Shown here one piece after another: positions 1-9,769 of a stretch of DNA of 64,000 nt. Source of the stretch: Diphasiastrum complanatum. Lineage: Eukaryota > Streptophyta > Lycopodiopsida > Lycopodiales > Lycopodiaceae. The notes under the pieces are model-generated. The model searched no databases. It had not been told where the DNA came from and worked only from the letters and a program-made list of their open reading frames with translations. The stretch spans positions 19,246,642 to 19,310,641 of the forward strand of contig CM055111.1 in NCBI GenBank assembly GCA_029204225.1, in the 5' to 3' direction. A program made the translations under genes and the position numbers. The first letter of the stretch is position 1, and every line of letters starts with the position of its first letter.

Positions 1-1427
1 ATTAATACAAAATTCATCTAGATCTAATATGTTCAATATTATCGTAATTTTCCAAATATGGTAATTATTTGATGTTTCCCAATGGCTTCAATGGAAAAGA
101 AAAAAATTGGGCAAAAATGTGCCCACCAACCATGACAAAGTTTCTTAGAAAGCAAGAATTGGAAGAACTTGGAATTTGAATTATCTTAAATAGTGTGACA
201 TGCATACATGCATAAAATCATATTTTCTTTTTTTTTCATGAAGAAAAAAGAGGTGCCTTCCAGAGCGAAATCTTGTGCAACCCCGTTATTTTTTTTCAAA
301 TGTTTTACATGCACCTTTAGATGCAAAAGGTGAATGTAAAACAAATTCACTTGTTTTGTTAGATGACACTAGTACGTTTGCCCGCCCAAGCCGGCGGGCT
401 CCACATTTTTTAAAATATGAGTTTAGTCCGGATAGCTCACGCTGCCCGTCACAGCGTGAGCTGCGAGCTGGCCGGAAACCCATTTTATTTTAGTATATAT
501 AGATTATGCGCAAAAAGTGCTTGTAAAAAAAATAAAACAAATTTCCATGTCAAGGAAGGTCCATTGCCTTGGCCGTTCCACTGTGGCAAGAGGAAGGCCT
601 CCAAAGGCGATCCTCGGCCCCCTCCTGATTTACAAAGAAACGAATTCACGACTTTTACACTAAACAACCCTAAAGCCTTGCACATATATATATGTCGAAA
701 GGTGGGCAAATCTCAGTGCTCTCATTGTCGGTTAATAATATTAGACATACTTCATTCACTCTTTTACTCGCAGATGTCTTATACTATTCCAAAACAACAT
801 TTCTGTTGAAAAGAAGGAGCTGGTAGAGAAGCAGCAGCAGCGGCAGAAGATTATCCTTGGATTAGGCAGGCGTAATCAAAACAGCAACACAAGAGATCGA
901 CCGGGTTTTGTTTTTTGGCCACTACTCTCAATACTTGTAATATTCATTTTGTTGAAAGTCGTAAATATTTTGCTTGTTTAATCATTGGGCTTCCATGATG
1001 TTCAGTCTCAGTCCTCTACTTGTTTTAGGGCTTTCTAAGATTTAATTGATAATCGTCTTGTGAACTGTAACTCATTAATTCATCATGCAGCTTCTTGTTC
1101 AACAAGATGTCCTTCTTCGATGTAAGCACCCATGTTCTACATTACAGTTTATTAAGCTTATTAGTATTCTTTGTATGCTATTCAGCCATTGCGATTGCCA
1201 TGGAGCAAATTTATGATCCAACAAGTGGTGAGGTTGGTGAGGTTCGTGGGAATAAAATAATGATTATCAAGGACCAACTGCTTAGAGCTGATGAGCTTCC
1301 TCCAGAAAGCTGTTGCGACTGCTCTTGCAACTAAAGAGCATGGATTTGGGCTTGGAGGATTTGAAAGCCACAATGGTGGGAAAAGTCATGAACAGATTAA
1401 AAAAGCGTGCATATGGAAACGTCCGCA
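1..1427 (+). repeat. Left copy of a 1.42 kb direct repeat
   Basis: Bases 1-1427 match 62578-64000 almost base for base, with only scattered substitutions. Both copies run from a noncoding upstream part through the inferred exons of the TFIIS-N gene and share the same 1-bp coding deletion. A third, shorter and more diverged copy of the first ~610 bases starts at 11332. The match reaches both window edges, so the true repeat is probably longer. Confidence 0.95.
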
Positions 1428-1799
1428 TCATCATCATCCGTCTCCATGCTTTGAAACTCTCGCGAGCGTGCACGTGCTACTCAGGTGCCCACTTCTCCAG
1501 ACATTCTGAAGAACGGCAATCATAAAGCATCTGTTGTTGTTGCACCGTCTATTGCATATGTAGCTTGTGAAAAGAATTTTTGGGTAAAATTTAATGGTGA
1601 GGTAATAGGCGGACCCATAGTTTGTCGGATCCCTACATCAAGGATCTGCAAGAAAGTAGACGAGGTGCCAGCTATTGAGCCCAAAAGAGGCCAAAAAAGG
1701 ATTCATAGTCAGACGGGATCATCAGGCTCACAGGTAAAACGATGCGAGCAGTATGCGACGTTGATCAACATTAACAAATTATCAAAGCCAAATAAGTGA
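818..1799 (+). pseudogene. TFIIS N-terminal (LW/MED26-like) domain gene, copy I, broken
   Basis: A probable nuclear transcription-elongation or Mediator-type protein; the LW domain is the helical bundle of TFIIS, MED26 and IWS1. Visible pieces: a Gln-rich segment at 818-860; an AG/GT-bounded exon at about 1091-1121; a 64-nt intron-like gap ending TTCAG at 1185; then an exon reading AIAIAMEQIYDPTSGEVGEV, followed by the domain core with LKSMDLGLEDLKATMVGKVM and RLKKRAYGNV. A one-base deletion near 1311 (relative to 6609-6826) splits the core over two frames. At about 1427 some 190 bp of the domain and linker are missing, and the frame resumes in a C-terminal segment (1485-1799; KRGQKR basic patch) after a TGA at 1452. 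Retained introns argue for DNA-level duplication, not a processed copy. Family assignment is by motif only; MED26 versus another LW-domain protein is open. Confidence 0.7.
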
Positions 1800-2911
1800 A
1801 GTGCAATTGTGGCGACTAAGCGGCTTGAACGTTCTCTTCTATAGGTTGTCACCTCTGTGCTGCATGGATTTACATAAGCTGATGCATCCTCAACTCAAGT
1901 AAAGTGAGACACTGGAAGTAGAGGCAAATTGCAATTGACCTGCATTTTGAAGATATGCATTGTTGCAACCACTCAGTTTTTTTTTATCAGACAGCTTTTG
2001 TTGTGAACATTCTCTGCCAATAAACACCTTCAACTAATGACGAAGGGGACATAGTTCAGTAATTCGGACCACTGATCAAACGTAACAATCTCAATAACAC
2101 GAACACACAAATTAGGTCTATTATGAAGGCATTTATTAAACCTGTGTTATTGAGATTGTTACGTTTGATCAGTGGTCAGAATTACTGAACTATGTCCCCT
2201 TCGTCATTAGTCGAAGGTGTTTATTGGCAGAGAATGTTAACAACAAAAGTTGTCTGATAAAAAAAACACGTCATTAGTCGAAGGTGTTTAAAGGCAGAGA
2301 ATGTTAACAACAAAAGCTCTCTAATAAAAAAAAACTGAGTGGTTGCAACAATGCATATCTTCAAAATGCAGGTAAATTGCAATTTGCCTCTACTTCCAGT
2401 GTCTCACTTTACTTGAGTTGAGGATGCATCAGCTTAGTAAGCCCTTATGTAAATTCGTGCAGCACATAGGTGACAACCTATAAAAGAGAACGTTTGAGCC
2501 ACTGACTACGTTGCTAATAAGTTGCCACAATTGCACTTCACTTATTTGGCTTTGATGGTTTGTTAATGTTGATCAACGTCGCAGACTGCTCGCATCGTTT
2601 TGCCTGTGAGCCTGATGATCCCGTCTGACTATGAATCCTTTTTTGGCCTCTTTTGGGCTCAATAGCTGGCACCTCGTCTGCTTTCTTGTAGAGCCTTGAT
2701 GTAGGGATCCGACAAACTATGGGTCCGCCTATTACCTCACCATTAAATTTTACCCAAAAATTCTTTTCACAAGCTACATATGCAATAGACGGTGCAACAA
2801 CAACAGATGCTTTATGATTGCCGTTCTTCAGAATGTCTGGAGAAGTGGGCACCTGAGTAGCACGTGCACGCTCGCGAGAGTTTCAAAGCATGGAGACGGA
2901 TGATGATGATG
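1427..2911. repeat. Near-perfect 1.5 kb inverted repeat (palindrome) with 43-bp spacer
   Basis: The left arm (about 1427-2100) is the reverse complement of the right arm (about 2144-2911); the spacer is 2101-2143. Both arms carry the C-terminal coding segment of the TFIIS-N gene plus its 3' noncoding sequence, so the palindrome is two gene copies meeting tail to tail. The arms differ by scattered substitutions and by a duplication in the right arm. A transcript through it would fold into a long hairpin. Confidence 0.95.
2202..2335. repeat. 67-bp tandem duplication in the right palindrome arm
   Basis: Two adjacent copies of a 67-bp unit beginning CGTCATTAGTCGAAGGTGTT lie at 2202-2268 and 2269-2335. 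The left arm has only one copy, so the duplication came after the inverted duplication. Confidence 0.9.
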
Positions 2912-3140
2912 CTCTTGAGATCAATGAATTGTTCATGGTCTTCTTGAGCTGGACTGAAGGCTTTTTTTGAACTTCTTTGGGAGGAGGAAGAGTAGGAGTT
3001 TCTTTGGGCCTGGAAATTTGATGGAGACCTGTAGCGGCAATGCAATCGTTTCTTTGCTTAGTGGGTGGGTGAAATAAGTTGTGGACCAATTGATTCCAAT
3101 CATCCAGAAGCCGATCTGCAACATATCTGACGTTTCCATG
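2535..3140 (-). pseudogene. TFIIS-N/MED26-like gene, copy II, 3' half
   Basis: Read on the minus strand from 3140, this continues the domain exactly where 6609 stops: GNVRYVADRLLDDWNQLVHN is the C-terminal helix of an LW domain, with the typical Trp followed by LV. A Pro/Lys/Ser-rich linker follows to 2886, then one TGA (2883-2885), then in the same frame PTSPDILKNGNHKASVVV and a basic tail to a stop at 2538. With 6609-7530 it forms the most intact copy, interrupted only by element K and this TGA. It lacks the frameshift of copies I and III. Ser/Pro-rich basic tails suit a nuclear protein. Confidence 0.7.
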
Positions 3141-3511
3141 TGTTGGTGTCAAGCAAAACATGTACATAGGTGTGTTTGTTGTCGTCAGCAGTCTGCCTCC
3201 CCCTCCATTTCCTATGTGGCGATCCCAGGCACTTGTTTCTTTGCATGTAGGAGCTCCTCCTTTTTCTATAAAGGAGGAGGCACTTAGAGAATTAATTTAT
3301 CATTCAAACACCAAAAGGCTTTTGTACTGTCATTGTTGTTATGTTGTATGTGAGTCTTTGTTTCAGCAACGTTTCTATTTCTTGGTTCTCTTTGCAATTG
3401 CTTGGTGCCATGGATATAACGTATGGAATATTAGCAGTATTTAATGCTCTATCTCTCTCTGCATGAGCTTCCTCGGTTTCCAATACCTACTCTCTTCTAC
3501 ATAACCCAACA
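3141..3511 (+). repeat. 5' LTR of element K
   Basis: 371 bp with TGTTGG...CCAACA terminal inverted bases. A TATA-like TTCTATAAAGGAGG occurs at about 3264-3277, the expected promoter position. Bases 3160-3270 recur at 12490-12596, the start of the 3' LTR of the second K copy. Confidence 0.8.
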
Positions 3512-3513
3512 AA

Positions 3514-3527
3514 GTTTATGGGCCTAC
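3514..3527 (+). promoter_or_regulatory. Half-tRNA primer-binding site of K
   Basis: GTTTATGGGCCTAC lies 2 nt after the LTR. It is complementary, with two mismatches, to the anticodon arm of plant initiator tRNA-Met (GTGGGCCCATAACC), the same priming scheme as in element E. Confidence 0.65.
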
Positions 3528-3601
3528 ACACTCAGAGCGACCGGTAGCACCGGCTACTGCAGTTTTTTCTGGAGAATTTCTTTCCACACGAATCTGTAGC
3601 G

Positions 3602-4000
3602 ATGCACTTTTTGGAGTCTTCTTTCTTTCACTCCTCTCATGCTCCTTTCTTACTATCGCTCCTATTTTCTTGGATACTCCTGCTTATCTCTCCATCTACA
3701 TTGCATGCAACGGCTCTTAACCAGCTCCATGTTAGCAGGGCCACCATCGCAGCAGCAGAAGCATGGAAGGAGAAGGAAGAAACATTTGAAGCAAAGCCAG
3801 ATCTCCACCTTGGAAATAACCTAGTGCTACTGATAATGTTAGAAGGATGTATGACTATGGAAGACAGTCTTTTAAACCTCCTGGGTGCAATCAGGTCAGA
3901 AACACAAGGGGATGAAGCTCTCACAAATTCCTATGCTCAGTTTGCCACCACGTTTGGAAGCTTCGGAGCTGTTTTTAAAGAAGAAGTGATGCCCCTTTAA
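3602..4000 (+). CDS. Unrecognised 132-aa ORF inside element K
   Basis: I do not recognise the family. The N-terminus has a hydrophobic stretch (FLLSLLFSWILLLISPS, about residues 16-32) that could be a signal peptide or membrane anchor. An acidic, probably helical part follows (AAAEAWKEKEETFEA; TMEDSLLN; RSETQGDEALTNSYAQFATT). The second copy at 11899-12240 keeps the same frame through this part, and its stop lies a few codons further on (VMPLLVDK), so the TAA here looks like a late premature stop. Shared frame in two diverged copies suggests real coding history; it may be a host exon picked up by K. Confidence 0.45.
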   Translation: MHFLESSFFHSSHAPFLLSLLFSWILLLISPSTLHATALNQLHVSRATIAAAEAWKEKEETFEAKPDLHLGNNLVLLIMLEGCMTMEDSLLNLLGAIRSETQGDEALTNSYAQFATTFGSFGAVFKEEVMPL

Positions 4001-4009
4001 GTAGATAAG

Positions 4010-4186
4010 TAGCTTCATGTAAATGCTAAAAATAATTGTAATTCACAGTCCATGTATAGCTACATAGACCACACACAATGGTATGTGAAGATGTAGTCTA
4101 CATGTAGGTGAAAGATGGTTTAATCACAGTCCATGTATAGCTGCATAGACCACACACAAATGGTGTGTGAAGACGTGAAGTCTATG
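4010..4186 (+). repeat. Noncoding tandem repeat (~80 bp unit) in the K interior
   Basis: Two copies of a unit containing CAGTCCATGTATAGCT and the near-palindrome ACCACACACAATGGTGTGTG lie in tandem; the same pair follows the ORF in the second K copy (12250-12420). Each unit can form a small stem on CACACA/TGTGTG. Confidence 0.8.
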
Positions 4187-4836
4187 TGAGAGATTTCAAC
4201 TAGTTTAGTCTAGTTTAGTCATATTTAGGTAAATTGTCAATAAGAGGCCAAAACTCATTTGACTTAGAGATAAACTTTTTGAAGTTATATTAGTTTAAAA
4301 TACATTCAATAAACACTTTTTGAAAGTGTGGGAAAGTTGGTAGTCGAGTTTGAGAGAGATTCAAATTTGAACTTTGGGTACATTGAATCTAGACCCATAA
4401 ATAGTAGGGTTTACATTTTGGAGGGAAAGCCAAGTGGCCAAATAGGGTTTAGAAACTCTATAAAAGGATGTAACTCGTGGAGAGACACATCTTCTCTCTT
4501 CTCTCTCTCATTTCATCACTATACATGGTTCTCTTTGGGTTCTACTAGTCATCGGTGTACTATCTTGGTGTTATCTTGCAATCTTGTGTGTAGAATGCTC
4601 ATTTATTGCTATTTTCAGTTCAACACGTGTGAAATACAGTAGGGTACTGTAATTGTACGGACAACAAACATATTCTATGTTTTGGTTCATGTTTGATCAA
4701 TACCTCTTAGAGTTTGCATCTCATTTTGTAAGTAGATGCTGATTTTTTTACATTGGCAGGATTGTTGGTTTGCTCCTTATTGTAACCAAAGATCAGGGAC
4801 ATGAATTGGATCTTGAATGATCTGAAATCTTTCACA
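4187..4836 (+). repeat. 5' LTR of A2
   Basis: 650 bp, TGAGAG...TTTCACA. A TATA box (CTCTATAAAAGG) at about 4457 and CT-rich sequence after it mark the likely promoter. It is closely similar to both LTRs of element A. The primer site TGGTATCATAGC (4837-4848) follows directly, one base from the canonical initiator-Met site. Confidence 0.9.
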
Positions 4837-4968
4837 TGGTATCATAGCTCTTGTGTTGCAGGTTATGAAAGGATCAGCCATCTTTAGCAAGGATTTGGAG
4901 GAGTAACCAATGCTAGAGCATGCTAGATTGATTTCTACTAAAGAATCAGCATTTTTGCATGTGTAGAA

Positions 4969-5698
4969 TTGATTTTTTGTAGGTCAAAACTCAATATGGA
5001 GAGGCCTCAAGCACCTCAAGATCAAGTGAGGTATGACAAGAGAGCAAAGAAAGCTCTACACATGATTAAGATGAATGAACTTCTCAAGGAAGCTGGTAAG
5101 TGCACATCATTTTTGGAGGCTTGGGAAGCTTTGAAGAAGCTTTATGAATCCAAGTCTACATCAAGAGTGCTTACTCTTAGGAGACAAATCTTTCAAAGTT
5201 TGCAAAAGAAAGAAGAGAGTACTCATGCTTTTGTTTTGAGGGTTAAGGCATTCAATGGTGAGTTAGCATGTATTGATGAAAGCATTAAGGAGGTAGAACT
5301 TGTTCAAGTTATACTTAATGGCTTCTTGGATGATTATGCTATTCTTGTTCAAAGTTTTGCTATTCAAAAGACTTTGCCAAGTATTGTGGATTTGCAAGAG
5401 ATCTTGGTGAATGAGGAGTAATAGGCTTCAATCAAGAGGAGGTGGATCTACATCGATGTCTCAATATGGAGAGGAAGCTATGTTCATCAAAGACAAGTTC
5501 AAGGGCAAAGGCAAAGGCAAGTTGTTTAAAGGGCAAGATCAAGGTGAGACTTCTTCTTTTGGCAAAAAAAAAGATAAGTCTAAGTTAAAATGCTTTTATT
5601 GTGGAATCAAAGGGCATTTTGCAAATGAATGTTTGAAGAAGCAAAGAGATGAAGGAAGCAAGCAAATCAACTTTACTACTAAGCTAGTTCATACATGA
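4969..5698 (+). pseudogene. Truncated copia Gag with CCHC knuckle (A2)
   Basis: Capsid-region homology to the Gag of A and B (VRYDKRAKKAL, LLKEAGKCTSFLEAWEALKK, RVLTLRRQIFQSLQKKEEST). A frameshift near 5420 moves reading to 5411-5698, which has a Lys-rich stretch and an intact zinc knuckle CFYCGIKGHFANEC that would bind element RNA. The first ~45 residues of Gag are deleted and a second frameshift follows the knuckle, so no full protein is made. Confidence 0.85.
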
Positions 5699-5723
5699 CT
5701 GGTCACAAGGAGTTCTTTACTTC

Positions 5724-6587
5724 TTGGTCACTTGTGATGGAGCCAAGCAAGCAATTCACATCGCCAATGGTGGTGAGTATGTGATTGAAGGTATTGGTTC
5801 AATTCCTATTTGTCTCTCTACTAATAGGAAAGCAAGACTTGATGGTGCTCTTTACATTCTTTCACTTTCAAAGAATTTGTTAAGTGTTGGTCAAATGATA
5901 GAGAAAGGATACATGGTAAAGTTTGGTGGTGATGTTTGTTTCATTACAAAGGAAGAAATCTTGGTTGCTAGGGGCAATAGACAAGGTACACTTTTCAAGC
6001 TTGATGCTTTTGTTATGGCTAGCAAAAATGATGGAATGGAAAAGGAGATTGGTCTCAGCTTTCCAAAGTTCCCTTTTAGCATCAATAAGATTGGTGGATC
6101 TTATGCAAGTCTTAAAAGCTTTCCTATGCTAGATCTAGGTCACGATCTAATATGCTTCTTTGAGATATTCATCTTTGTGCTAACTTGGCTAGTCTTGAGG
6201 ATAATGATGGTGTTTCAATGGTTCTTCATGGCAAGTGCAAGCATGCAAAAGGTAAGCAAAGAGCTAACTTCATCAATGGAGGTGAAGGTTCTTCCTTGGA
6301 AAAGATTGTTGCTAATGATTTATTTGATCATATGGAAAAAGATGTTGCTAGGTGCATTCATGAAGGAGGTGGTTCTTCTACATTCTTTTGTTATGATTCC
6401 AAGAAAGTCATTTTTTCAGCAAGTAGAGTCACATGTCTTCATAAAGAGAGTAGATCAAATGGTTCTATCAAGAGACTTGGTGAGGGAGATAGTCACAAGT
6501 CAAGAAGAAGAGAAGTATATGAAGAGTTCAAAGTAGGATGTACTTTGAATGATGTAATTGAGAATGATAGTGAGGAAGAATCACTGC
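5724..6587 (+). pseudogene. Gag-pre-integrase end plus A-type unknown coding segment (A2)
   Basis: 5724-6010 matches the segment before the integrase zinc finger of copia (NLLSVGQMIEKGYMVKF, then LFKLDAFVMA). The integrase itself is absent. In its place is the segment also found in A (36165-37136), including EDNDGVSMVLHGKCKHAKGK and HMEKDVARC, here split by frameshifts over 5724-6536 and 6185-6587. It is not recognisable as any known domain. Confidence 0.75.
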
Positions 6588-6608
6588 TCTCTTCTACATA
6601 ATCCAACA

Positions 6609-7530
6609 CCATGTGCACACTTTTCTAATTTGTTCATGGCCTTTCCCAGCATTATGGCTTTCAAATCCTCCAAGCCCAAATCCATGCTCTTCAGTTGCAA
6701 GAGCTGTCGCAATAGGCTTTCCAAAGGAAACCCATCAGCTCTAAACAGTTGGTCGTTGATAATCATTATTTTATTCCCACAAACCTCACCAACCTCACCA
6801 CTTGTTGGATCGTAAATTTGTTCCACGGCAATCGCAATGGCTGAATAGCATACAAAGAATACTAATAAGCTAATTTAGAACATGGCTGCTTATATCGAGG
6901 ATGGCCACCTTGTTGAACAAGAAGCTGCATGATGCATGAATGACTTGCAGTTCGCAAGACGATAATCAATCATATTTTAGAAAGCCCTAAAACAAGCAGA
7001 GGACTGAGACTGAACATAATGGTAGCGCAATGATTAAACAAGCAAAACATTTATTGCTTTCAACAAAATGAGTTTTACAAGTATTGAGAATAGTGTCCAA
7101 AACACAAAACCCGATCGATCTCTTGTGTTGTTGCTTTGATTACGCTTGCCTACTCCAAGAATAATCTTGTGCCACTACTGCTGCTTCTCTACCAACTCCT
7201 TCTTTTCAACAAAAATATTGTGCTAGAACAGTATAAGACCTCTGTGAGTAAAAGAGTGAACGAAGTATGAATAATATTATTAAGTGGCAATGAGAGCACT
7301 CAAACTCTAAATTAGCAGCAGATAATATTCTGGATGTAGTTGCAATAATGTACAATCAAACATTTGGATTTCATAATATTGTTGGTGCACAATGACGAGT
7401 GCTTTGCACCAAGTGCATGACAGGAATCGGGCACCCAATCATCTTTGTGCACCTGTAGCAATTCCAGCCATAACTAGGCAATGTATGAATTTGAAGTAGA
7501 TCATCTTGGCATGAAAGGAGAGTTAGTTAG
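6609..7530 (-). pseudogene. TFIIS-N/MED26-like gene, copy II, 5' half
   Basis: Minus-strand coding from about 6850 to 6609 gives MEQIYDPTSGEVGEV, then LLRQLLQLKSMDLGLEDLKA and GKAMNKLEKCAHG in one unbroken frame. This is the first three-helix part of an LW domain, and the frame is intact where copies I and III carry a 1-bp deletion. The frame stops at the K target duplication (6609) and resumes at 3140. Upstream (6850-7340) is the same intron-like and 5' sequence as in copies I and III, with the Gln-rich piece near 7160-7210 altered. Confidence 0.7.
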
Positions 7531-7534
7531 TCGG

Positions 7535-7745
7535 TGTTGATACGTAGGCAAGGCTAAAGTTTTTGGAATCTTTGTGTGTGATACTAACACGAATATATGT
7601 ACATATCATGTGACTTGTGATCCTATGATTGTTGTCATGTTCTTGATTATTGATTGAGCATTGTTTAATGCTGAAGTTCTGATTTCTTTGATTGTGATCA
7701 AGCGATAGATAGATTCCGCTTTGATTTACTGAGATTTTGCTTTCA
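7535..7745 (+). repeat. LTR of element L, sense strand plus
   Basis: TGTTGATACG...GCTTTCA, 211 bp. The same LTR sits at the matching place in the other TFIIS-N copy at 61785-62011 on the opposite strand, so its insertion antisense to the gene predates the duplication. No ORF of note. Confidence 0.65.
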
Positions 7746-7747
7746 AT

Positions 7748-7761
7748 GGTTATGGGCCCAC
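7748..7761 (+). promoter_or_regulatory. Half-tRNA primer-binding site of L
   Basis: GGTTATGGGCCCAC lies 2 nt after the LTR end. It is an exact 14-nt complement of the anticodon arm of plant initiator tRNA-Met. The same string, equally spaced, follows the 5' LTR of E at 57020. Confidence 0.75.
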
Positions 7762-8489
7762 TCCCGTGAAAGGACGAAGGGATCATTCCAGCCACTTGCA
7801 TTCAAGACATTATCATTTTCAATTATTTCAATAATTGTCATCGTTCTTTATCCTAGTTGGTCTATCTCAGTGGGCTTGCACTTAGACGTGCCAACAGAGT
7901 GGTATCAGAGCCACTGCTCCATTAGTGGTATCAAAGAGACACATTTTAAATAGAGTGATATCAGAGTAGGTTTTGGATTTACTAGAATCTAGAGCATGAT
8001 GACATTGGTTTTGGGACTGTGACCTAAAAAAGAGTAACATTTCTTGGTCTTTTTTAGATTACCTATTTCTAGGCCAAAATCATGATTGTTTTTTCGTTAA
8101 TCTCTGAATTATACCTAAAAAAAGTTTTTAAAAAAACATATTTTTAGTAGAATATTACAAGTTTTTATAGTCATTATAAACCTTTTTTTTTAATTTTATA
8201 AAAGCATCATAATAAAAAATAAACAACATTTCAAGTGATTTTTGAGAATCTAAATCTCATAAAAATACGAAATGGCTCAAATTATGTTTACATATTATTA
8301 TTTCAAAGTACATTTTTTAAGAAATTTTCATTCATGTCTCACTTCAGAACTTGACATATTCTGAACACTCTAATTTTGAACTGATGAAGTGGAGGACCCG
8401 TCTTCTTATTAGAGCCGGTTGATATATCTTCTTCGGAATCAACGTGCAATATTGACAACAAACTTTGTAATTCAAATTTCAAGTACTTT
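7762..8489. other. Noncoding stretch after element L LTR
   Basis: AT-rich and without coding sequence. A consensus-like TGGTATCAGAGCC at 7900-7912 follows GCCAACAGAG and could be the primer site of another LTR element ending at 7896, but no matching LTR was found. Two further near-copies of GGTATCA follow within 60 bp. Confidence 0.4.
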
Positions 8490-9110
8490 CTCTTGCTATG
8501 TTGAACATAGCAACATAAACTTTGGCTATTCTAAGCATAGCAAGAGGAACTTCTGTCACACTGAGCATAGCAACAAAAACTTTGGCTATGCTGATCCAGG
8601 CAAAAAAAACTTTAGCTATGTTGAGCATTGAAGTTTCATTTCGCTATGCTCATCACAAGAATGATCATGGGCCTTCATTGCTTTTGGCAGCAACTTTGTC
8701 AACAAAGCGTAGCTATGTTCAACATTTTTTGTGATGATCACCGAAATGTTGAATATAGGACCATTTTGTCGATGAAGTTGCCAATAAAGCGTAGGACTCA
8801 ACGAAGGTGCATTTTGAGTCCTATGCTCAACATAGTCTCAAAATGGGCCTTCGTTGTTTTTGTCGATAGAGTAAGTCGATCTTCCATAATGTGGATGTTT
8901 CTAAACAAACAACTTATTGGCAAATCTTAACAATTCTCGATCCCTTAGATTGGCTACGCGAGTACTTTTTTTTTAAATTGCTATGCCGAGCATAGTAATG
9001 TTTTGTTTGCTATGCGTGGCATAGATGAATCTTTTTGCTATGTAAAATAAATATTCTATGTAAAAAGAAAAATTCATCAATGTTGAGCATAGGTGAAAAC
9101 TTTTTGTAGA
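8490..9110. repeat. Cluster of CTATG-N-CATAG hairpin motifs
   Basis: At least nine short imperfect palindromes of the form CTATGYTSARCATAG occur (for example CTATGTTGAACATAG near 8499, CTATGCTCAACATAG near 8822, CTATGCCGAGCATAG near 8982). In 8490-8640 they sit in a degenerate tandem array of about 39 bp with AGCATAGCAACAAAAACTTT. ORFs here are by-products of the repeat. Confidence 0.75.
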
Positions 9111-9769
9111 GCTCAGAGATATGCTTCTCTCCCTCTCTTACACGGGCTCGCTGCATGTTCTTGTTTGTTTGCTACAATGATGGTGGCCTCTGCATTCATT
9201 AGAGTACAAGTATAGGTTGCTTTACGTTGTTTTTATTTTTCCATTTACCTCTTGTAGTAATTTCTTATCATTTTGTTTGATATATAGAAAGCCTCACATT
9301 ATGGCCAATGGCTTCACCAATTGCTGCTGAATGCAAAGGAATTAGGGCTTGAGAGTCCAATGCTGGGGAAACGAAATGCATCACTCTCTACCTTGATAAG
9401 ATGGTCGCTCTGGACCTGTCCGTAAGAGGAGCTGGAAAAAACAATAAACTTATGTTTTTTCATATTTGTAAATTATAACAAAATGAAACTTTTTGATTTT
9501 TTATTGATTTTTACAAATTTGGCATTGAATCTGAATGACACTCGGATTGCTCATGTCTCAACCAGTACCACCTCCAAAGAAGCGTAAGATATCTTAAGAA
9601 GTATCTACAAGACTTCAGATGTATCGACTTGTTAGCCGAATTTTGGACATAAAAAATCGGGCTAATTTTTTAGCTAATTTTGACACTATATAGAAATTGA
9701 CATGTAAAAGCCGCAAAATTTCAATATAAAATGGCTGAAAATAGCCAATAGTTAGGAGTCCCAGTCCAC
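9111..9769. other. No gene seen
   Basis: AT-rich intergenic-type sequence with only short frames. I see no LTR, TIR or conserved motif. Confidence 0.5.

Larger units (their letters stand above)
4187..6587 (+). mobile_element. Copia-derived non-autonomous element A2 (truncated 3')
   Basis: Same family as element A (33653-44990). It starts TGAGAGATTTCAAC at 4187 inside K, has a 650-bp 5' LTR, a primer site, and gag fused to the A-type unknown coding segment. About 600 bp of leader plus gag start are deleted near 4997 relative to A. The 3' part is lost: homology stops at about 6583 and the last bases of the K LTR follow. Confidence 0.85.
3141..6608 (+). mobile_element. LTR element K (small, TRIM-like), disrupted by A2
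   Basis: The 5' LTR starts TGTTGGTGTC at 3141 and ends ACCCAACA at 3511. The last ~21 bp of a 3' LTR (CTCTTCTACATAATCCAACA, ending 6608) are at the other edge. A 5-bp target duplication CCATG flanks it (3136-3140 and 6609-6613), and the two sides rejoin the TFIIS-N coding frame. No gag or pol is visible. The interior holds one conserved ORF and a noncoding tandem repeat before the A2 insertion at 4187. A second copy with a purine-rich tract and 3' LTR start lies at 11825-12596. The size without A2 is inferred to be under about 2 kb. Confidence 0.8.

Noticed and set aside
1095-1334. 79-aa ORF with hydrophobic N-terminus as a secreted Cys-rich peptide
   Set aside because: The hydrophobic part is read from an intron-like stretch, and the Cys-rich end comes from the 1-bp deletion that shifts the TFIIS-N frame.
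7897-7912. Perfect-looking TGGTATCAGAGCC primer site as the start of a second LTR element
   Set aside because: No matching LTR or Gag-Pol follows, and the nearby LTR edge is better explained by the half-tRNA site at 7748; noted only as a possibility.
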